NCBI GenBank assembly: GCA_005778045.1 | Contig: SXKQ01000176.1 | Span: 1-9,754 of the forward strand | Reading direction: 5' to 3' | DNA from: Planctomycetia bacterium | GTDB taxonomy: Bacteria > Planctomycetota > UBA1135 > GCA-002686595 | Length of the DNA: 9,754 nt | Shown: positions 5,622 through 9,754 of the stretch, one piece after another | Position numbering within the stretch: the first letter of the stretch is position 1 | How the letters are laid out: the number at the start of each line of letters is the position of its first letter | Program-made: the position numbers and the translations under genes | Notes under the pieces: generated by a model | The model's database searches: none | What the model saw: the letters and a program-made list of their open reading frames with translations, nothing else | Told to the model about the DNA's origin: nothing

Positions 5622-7244
5622 ATGGCCGAGCGCAAGCAGTCCTCCAGCAAGTCGTCGTACCTCCGCATCGCGCTGATACTCGCGCTGAACGCGGCTGCCG
5701 TGTTCGCGCTGTGGCGCATCTGGCCGCGCGGCTTGCGCGACGCGTCCGCGGGAAGCGTGCAGGCCGCGAGCGCGCCGCGCGTGGTGGAGGAGGTCCCGAA
5801 GGGTCCGCCGCCGCTCGCGCCGGAGGCGCGCAACAGGCTCGAGCGTGACCTGCGCGCGATCGTGGCCGAGTGGGTCGAGCGCGCGCGCAAGGAGAGCAAG
5901 AACAAGGTCCACCAGGGCAACGCCGCGGTCGCGCTGCATGTGCGCGAGGTCGGCTCCGGCGCGGTGGGGGAGATCGCGCTCGGCTCCGACCGGCTGATGC
6001 GCCCGGCCTCGAACCTCAAGCTGATCACGACCGCGGCTGCGCTCGTGCTGCTTGGCCCCGAAGGCGCGTTTCGCACGCGCTTCGACACCAGCGGACCGGT
6101 CGTCGAGGGCGTGCTGCAGGGCAATCTCGTGGTGCGCGCCGGCGCGGATCCGCTCTACGACAGCGCCACGAACGGCGACGTCGAGCACCTGCTCGCGCCC
6201 GCGCTCGAGCAGATCGTCGCGCAGGGCGTGCGCGTGATCGCGGGCGACATCGTGCTCGACGAAGGCACGTATCAGGTGCCCGCGGCGGCTCCGCAGTGGC
6301 CCGATGCCAGCCAGCACTGGGCCGAGTACTGCGCACTCGCGGGTGGATTCACCGCCAACCGCGGCTGCCTGACGGCGGTGGTGAGCCCGGGAGCGGTCGG
6401 CGGCCCGGCCCGCGTCAGTCTGTTTCCGCGCGAGCATGGCCTCGCTGTGAACTTCGGCGTGCGTACGGAAGTCAAGGGCAAGCTCGACGTGCAGTGTGGA
6501 GCGAAGCCGAGCGGGGTGCTCGTGCGCGGCTCGATCCCAGCGAAGAGCGCACCCTTCGTGGCGTCGTTCTCGCATCCCGATCCCGTCGAGTTCTTCGGGA
6601 ACGCGCTCGGCGGTGCGCTCGCGCGCCGCGGCATCGTCGTGCAAGGCCGACTGCGCCGCGAGCGCAACGCACCCGCCCAGGCGACCCTGGCGCTGCTCGA
6701 GACGCCGATCGAGCGCGTGCTCGCGCCGATCAACGCGGACTCGACCAATGCCGCCGCGGACCAGCTGTTCCTCGCCACCGCGCAGATAATCACGGGACAG
6801 GGCACGCGCGCCGCGGGCGCGCAGGCGACCCAACTCGCGCTGCAGCAACTCGGCATCTCGACCGACGGCCTCGCGCAGGTCGACGGCTCGGGACTCTCGC
6901 GCGCCAACCAAGTGACCGCGCGGCAGGTGGTCGCGCTGGTCGAGAAGGTCCTCACGCAGGACGGGCGCAGCGCGCGTATGTTCCTCGACTCGCTCGCGGT
7001 CGCGGGCGAGCGCGGCACGCTCGACGACCGGATGACGAAGGGCCCCGCGCGCGGGCGCGTGCGCGCGAAGACCGGCTTCATCGCCGGTACGAGCACACTC
7101 TCGGGCGTGGCGGAAACCGTCGAGGGACGGCGCTTCGTGTTCTCGATCCTCGTCAACTATCCCGACGTCGCCGGGCTCAATCCGAGCGTCTGGAAGCCGA
7201 TGCAGGACGCGCTGTGCGAACGGCTGGTCGAAACGCGGCCGTGA
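5622..7244 (+). CDS. dacB: D-alanyl-D-alanine carboxypeptidase/endopeptidase, PBP4 (peptidase S13) family, membrane-anchored
   Basis: This low-molecular-weight class C penicillin-binding protein trims terminal D-Ala and cuts peptide cross-links in periplasmic peptidoglycan. It has 540 residues (E. coli PBP4 has 477). A basic N-terminus (MAERKQSSSKSSYLR) is followed by one hydrophobic helix at about 14-33. No AxA cleavage site directly follows it, so it is probably an uncleaved anchor, then a Pro/Ala-rich linker to about 70. The three catalytic motifs are present: SxxK as PASNLKL (Ser130, Lys133), SxN as DSTNAAAD (Ser374, Asn376), and KTG as RAKTGFIAGTSTLSG (Lys483-Gly485). GNLVVRAGADPLYD at 167-180 and VDGSGLSRANQVTARQ at 420-435 are family hallmarks. 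The long insert between SxxK and SxN is typical of PBP4. The ATG at 5622 puts the basic n-region before the helix. The stop overlaps the next gene by 4 nt (GTGA). Confidence 0.94.
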   Translation: MAERKQSSSKSSYLRIALILALNAAAVFALWRIWPRGLRDASAGSVQAASAPRVVEEVPKGPPPLAPEARNRLERDLRAIVAEWVERARKESKNKVHQGNAAVALHVREVGSGAVGEIALGSDRLMRPASNLKLITTAAALVLLGPEGAFRTRFDTSGPVVEGVLQGNLVVRAGADPLYDSATNGDVEHLLAPALEQIVAQGVRVIAGDIVLDEGTYQVPAAAPQWPDASQHWAEYCALAGGFTANRGCLTAVVSPGAVGGPARVSLFPREHGLAVNFGVRTEVKGKLDVQCGAKPSGVLVRGSIPAKSAPFVASFSHPDPVEFFGNALGGALARRGIVVQGRLRRERNAPAQATLALLETPIERVLAPINADSTNAAADQLFLATAQIITGQGTRAAGAQATQLALQQLGISTDGLAQVDGSGLSRANQVTARQVVALVEKVLTQDGRSARMFLDSLAVAGERGTLDDRMTKGPARGRVRAKTGFIAGTSTLSGVAETVEGRRFVFSILVNYPDVAGLNPSVWKPMQDALCERLVETRP

Positions 7245-8047
7245 GCGAGCGCACCGACGACCTCGAGCGCTGGAAGTCCGTGGCGGTCGAGGCCGCCCAC
7301 GCGGCTGGCCGAGTGCTGATGGAGCACTTCGGGCACATCGCGCGCAGCGAGGTTGGTTCGAAGTCCGCGGCGCGCGACCTCGTGACGAAGGCGGACGTGG
7401 CGAGCGAGCGCGCCGTGGTCGCGGTACTGCGGCGCGAGTGCCCCGAGCACGCGATCGAGGCCGAGGAAGAGGTGCGTGACAAACCGCGAGCGGAGGACGA
7501 GCTGCGCTGGTTCGTCGACCCGCTCGACGGCACCACCAACTTCGTGCATCAGCTGCCGACGTTCTCGGTGTCGATCGGCCTCTATCGCGGCGCGACGCCG
7601 CTCGTCGGCGTCGTGCACGCACCTCGGCTCGGCGAGACCTACGTGGCGCGCGCGGGCGGGGGCACGAGCGTCAACGGTGTGCCTGTGCGAGTGTCCGGCT
7701 GCGAGAGCCTGCGCGACGCGATCCTCGCCACCGGATTCCCGTATCGGCGCGAGACGCTGCGCTGCGACAACGTCGACAACTTCCGCCGCTTCATCTTGGA
7801 GGTGCGCGACATCCGGCGCATGGGCTCGGCTGCCCTCGACCTCGCTTGGGTCGCCGCTGGCCGGATGGACGGTTTCTGGGAGCTGCACCTCGCGGCCCAC
7901 GACGTAGCGGCGGGGGCGCTGCTGGTGCGGGAATCCGGAGGCATCGTCAGCGACGCGGACGGCGGCGACCACTGGCTGCGGGACGGGCACATCGTGGCCT
8001 GCGTACCGGCCCTGCACGCCGGAATGCTCGGAAAAATCGCCCACTAG
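7241..8047 (+). CDS. suhB: Inositol-1-monophosphatase family protein (SuhB-like)
   Basis: This is a Mg-dependent phosphatase of the FIG superfamily; members hydrolyse inositol, histidinol or related phosphates, and E. coli SuhB also acts in rRNA antitermination. The protein has 268 residues, the standard length. DLVTKADVASERAV at 46-59 is the conserved first helix, EAEEEV at 73-78 supplies the metal-binding Glu, and FVDPLDGTTNFVHQLP at 91-106 is motif 1 with Asp93 and Asp96. DIRRMGSAALDLAWVAAGRM at 190-209 is conserved. Motif 2, normally WDxAAG, reads AHDVAAGALLVRESGG at 219-234, so the metal-binding Asp221 is kept but Trp is replaced by His. The start is the GTG at 7241, inside the dacB stop (GTGA), implying translational coupling. 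Histidinol-phosphatase (HisN-type) is an alternative activity. The family call is secure; substrate and the gene symbol are less so. Confidence 0.88.
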   Translation: MSERTDDLERWKSVAVEAAHAAGRVLMEHFGHIARSEVGSKSAARDLVTKADVASERAVVAVLRRECPEHAIEAEEEVRDKPRAEDELRWFVDPLDGTTNFVHQLPTFSVSIGLYRGATPLVGVVHAPRLGETYVARAGGGTSVNGVPVRVSGCESLRDAILATGFPYRRETLRCDNVDNFRRFILEVRDIRRMGSAALDLAWVAAGRMDGFWELHLAAHDVAAGALLVRESGGIVSDADGGDHWLRDGHIVACVPALHAGMLGKIAH

Positions 8048-8066
8048 CCGGCGCGAGCGTCCGGCT
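8046..8066 (+). terminator. Inverted repeat at the end of the IMPase-family gene, possible terminator
   Basis: AGCCGG (8046-8051) and CCGGCT (8061-8066) form a perfect 6-bp stem with a 9-nt loop; the left arm begins inside the TAG stop codon. A C/G-rich segment rather than a T-run follows, so an intrinsic terminator is only possible, not shown. It begins the 206-bp gap before uvrA. Confidence 0.3.
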
Positions 8067-8155
8067 CCCGGCAGGGGGCCTTTCCCGCGCGCGAGACGGC
8101 CCTGTGGAAGGCTCGGCCGGGGAGCGGTGGCCTTTCGGCGACTTGCGCGCGGCGC

Positions 8156-8161
8156 TACGAT
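8156..8161 (+). promoter_or_regulatory. Candidate -10 box upstream of uvrA
   Basis: TACGAT in the context GGCGCTACGATG matches TATAAT at 4 of 6 positions and resembles the aroA element. It lies 92 nt before the chosen uvrA ATG, giving a leader of about 86 nt. I see no convincing -35 at 16-18 nt spacing. No LexA-type operator of the CTG-N10-CAG kind was apparent in 8048-8253 by eye. The remainder of this 206-bp gap shows only the terminal hairpin of the previous gene and a repeated GGCCTTTC (8077-8084, 8129-8136). Confidence 0.25.
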
Positions 8162-8253
8162 GCCCGCTTGCGGAGTTTCCAGCCCTCGCTCCGCGAAGCC
8201 CGCCTGATTGGGTGCGCTTTGCGACTGTGGGAAGCCCCGCGCGCACCCTGCCC

Positions 8254-9754
8254 ATGCAGCCCCAAGAGGATGTCCGGCCGAAGGCCGCGGCGACGAGCGC
8301 GATCCGCGTCCGCGGAGCGCGTGTGCACAACCTGCGCAGCGTCGACGTCGACATCCCGCGCAACGAGCTGGTGGCGATCACGGGCGTGTCCGGCTCGGGG
8401 AAGAGCTCGCTCGCCTTCGACACGCTGTTCCGCGAGGGCCAGCGGCGCTTCCTCGAGACGCTGTCGGCGTACGCGCGCCAGTTCCTCGGGCGCATGGAGA
8501 AGCCCGACGTCGACTCGATCGAGGGCCTCGCGCCGGCGATCGCCGTCGATCAGGCGGCCGCGAGCTCGAGCCCGCGCTCGACCGTCGGCACGCTGACGGA
8601 GATCTTCGACCACCTGCGCGTGCTGTACGCACGCGCAGGCCGACCGCACTGCCCCAAGTGCAACGTACCGCTGCAGTCGCTGACCCCGGAGTCGATCGTG
8701 CAGCAGGCGCTCGAGCTGTACGAGGGCAAGGCGGTCAACGTGCTCGCGCCACTCATCCGCGACCGCAAGGGCCAGCACGAGGAGGTGCTCGATGGACTCA
8801 AGCGCCGTGGACTGATCCGCGCGCGCATCGATGGCACGATCGTGCGCATCGAGGAGGCGCCCAAGCTCGAGCGCTACGTGCGGCACACGATCGAGGCGGT
8901 CGTCGATCGCCTGCGACCCGAGCGCGAGCAGCCAGCGCGCCTGCGCGAGGCTGTCGAGAACGCGCTAGAGCTCTCCGGCGGTGACGTGATCTTCGCGCCG
9001 AGCGAAGACGGGCTCCCGGAGCGCGCATGGTCCACGTCGCGCAACTGCCCCGGCTGCGGGGCCGACACGCCGCCCCTCGAGCCACGCCTCTTCTCGTTCA
9101 ACTCTCCGCATGGGGCATGCCCGCAGTGCGAAGGACTCGGCCTGCGCCGACAGGCGAGCGAGTCGCGCATCGTGCGCGACGCCTCGCTGTCGATCCGCGA
9201 GGGAGCACTCGCGGTCTCGAGCAAGTCCGGAAAGTCGCTCAACTACCCGCCGGTCGACTTCGACTTCCTCGAACAGGTCGCCGCGGCGTTCGATTTCGAC
9301 TTGGACACGCCATGGAAGGACCTGACGCGCACCGCGCGCCGCGTGATCCTGCACGGCGCGGGCGACGAGCGCTTCGAGGACGACTTCGCCTGGAACGGCG
9401 CGAAGTATCAGGGCTCGATCAAGTGGCAGCGGCGCTTCAAGGGCGTGATCCCGGCGCTGGAGAAGGCGGCAGCGGGCGGCAAGGCGGCCGCGAGCGCGTT
9501 CTTCACCACGGCTGCCTGCGAGGCCTGCGCTGGCACGCGTCTCAAGCCGGCTGCGCTGGCCGTGCTCTTCGGCGGGGCATCGCTGCGCGAGCTGCTGAAC
9601 CTTTCCATCCGTGAGCTCGAGCCGCGACTCGAAAAGCTCGAGCTCTCCGCGCGCGAGGCGCGCATCGCTCGCGACCTGCTCGCGGAAGTCCGGCGTCGCA
9701 CCGAGTTCCTGCGGCAAGTCGGCCTTGACTACCTGACGCTGGCGCGCGGCGACA
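8254..9754 (+). CDS. uvrA: UvrABC excinuclease subunit A, N-terminal 500 residues (3' end outside window)
   Basis: UvrA is the damage-sensing ABC ATPase of nucleotide excision repair; it loads UvrB at lesions. The frame is open from the ATG at 8254 to the window edge. IRVRGARVHNLRSVDVDIPR at 17-36 is the canonical start of the first ATPase, followed by Walker A GVSGSGKSS at 44-52 and LSAYARQFLGRMEKP at 70-84. The Q-loop region VDQAAASSSPRSTVGT at 98-113 follows. The UvrB-binding domain is recognisable at about 131-250 (CPKC at 133-136, LAPLIRDRKGQHEEVL at 164-179, RARIDG at 189-194). The first zinc module has Cys265, Cys268, Cys289 and Cys292 around LEPRLFSFNSPHGACPQCEG. CEACAGTRLKP lies at 422-432. 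It breaks off at VGLDYLTLARGD, just before the LSGGE signature. In-frame GTGs at 8212 and 8227 are alternative starts, but ATG leaves the most normal N-terminus. There is no Shine-Dalgarno site. Full family length is about 950 residues, so roughly half is missing. Confidence 0.96.
   Translation, partial: MQPQEDVRPKAAATSAIRVRGARVHNLRSVDVDIPRNELVAITGVSGSGKSSLAFDTLFREGQRRFLETLSAYARQFLGRMEKPDVDSIEGLAPAIAVDQAAASSSPRSTVGTLTEIFDHLRVLYARAGRPHCPKCNVPLQSLTPESIVQQALELYEGKAVNVLAPLIRDRKGQHEEVLDGLKRRGLIRARIDGTIVRIEEAPKLERYVRHTIEAVVDRLRPEREQPARLREAVENALELSGGDVIFAPSEDGLPERAWSTSRNCPGCGADTPPLEPRLFSFNSPHGACPQCEGLGLRRQASESRIVRDASLSIREGALAVSSKSGKSLNYPPVDFDFLEQVAAAFDFDLDTPWKDLTRTARRVILHGAGDERFEDDFAWNGAKYQGSIKWQRRFKGVIPALEKAAAGGKAAASAFFTTAACEACAGTRLKPAALAVLFGGASLRELLNLSIRELEPRLEKLELSAREARIARDLLAEVRRRTEFLRQVGLDYLTLARGD

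Noticed and set aside
4142..5848. 568-codon plus-strand frame spanning the rhodanese gene, galE and the gap before dacB
   Set aside because: It is out of frame with both genes and its translation is Arg/Pro/Gly-rich noise.
5870..7240. Long upstream extension of the IMPase-family reading frame through dacB
   Set aside because: The extension is the Arg-rich shadow of dacB. Family similarity begins just after the GTG at 7241, giving the standard length of 268 residues.
5457..7622. 721-codon open frame on the minus strand opposite dacB
   Set aside because: It lies antisense to dacB, which has all three penicillin-binding-protein motifs. The antisense translation is Arg-rich low complexity with no recognisable fold.
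8097..8119. CGGCC/GGCCG inverted repeat between the IMPase-family gene and uvrA
   Set aside because: A 5-bp all-GC stem with a 13-nt loop is expected often by chance in sequence this GC-rich.
8168..8596. Plus-strand frame with an Arg/Ser-rich translation over the uvrA start
   Set aside because: The true uvrA frame starting at 8254 is different, with Walker A and zinc motifs, and is open to the window edge.
1..9754. Search for a defence system, mobile element, CRISPR array, tRNA or riboswitch
   Set aside because: Genes are contiguous housekeeping functions with uniform composition, the largest gap is 206 bp, and no repeat array, transposase, tRNA-like cloverleaf or known riboswitch core was visible by eye.

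Overview
This window is a GC-rich (about 70% by eye), densely packed bacterial chromosome segment of housekeeping genes. The chromosome is probably Gram-negative type, because galE and a PBP4-type peptidase are present. I lean towards a high-GC Planctomycetota-like organism. The reasons are a small protein ending in a PFPTWGEVLEVL-type motif that I associate with that group, the near absence of Shine-Dalgarno sites, and the gene assortment. A myxobacterial or other deep-branching high-GC origin cannot be excluded. I saw no mobile element, CRISPR array, tRNA, rRNA or compositional island.

Layout. Positions 1-316 hold the 3' end of glyA (+). It converges on a minus-strand block that reads purC (1737-2651), then mtnA (659-1720), then a small conserved protein (330-596). 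The two converging stop codons lie inside one 7-bp inverted repeat that can act as a shared terminator. A 71-bp gap (2652-2722) separates purC from the divergent aroA and appears to carry back-to-back, overlapping promoters. On the plus strand follow aroA (2723-4087), a 4-nt-overlapping rhodanese-like gene (4084-4440), galE (4449-5450), a 171-bp gap, dacB (5622-7244), a 4-nt-overlapping inositol-monophosphatase-family gene (7241-8047), a 206-bp gap, and the first 500 codons of uvrA (8254 to the window end). The uvrA frame has no stop before the edge, so it is easily missed.

The genes cover one-carbon metabolism (glyA), purine synthesis (purC), methionine salvage (mtnA), aromatic amino-acid synthesis (aroA), nucleotide-sugar supply (galE), peptidoglycan trimming (dacB) and nucleotide excision repair (uvrA). 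They do not form one pathway. The only tight couplings are aroA/rhodanese and dacB/IMPase (stop-start overlaps) and purC/mtnA (16-bp gap).

I did not find a convincing undescribed multi-gene system. The more interesting points are small-scale: the stop-codon hairpin at 310-336, the overlapping divergent promoters with a probably leaderless aroA, the systematic lack of Shine-Dalgarno sequences, the conserved small protein, and the Trp-to-His change in the second metal motif of the IMPase-family protein.
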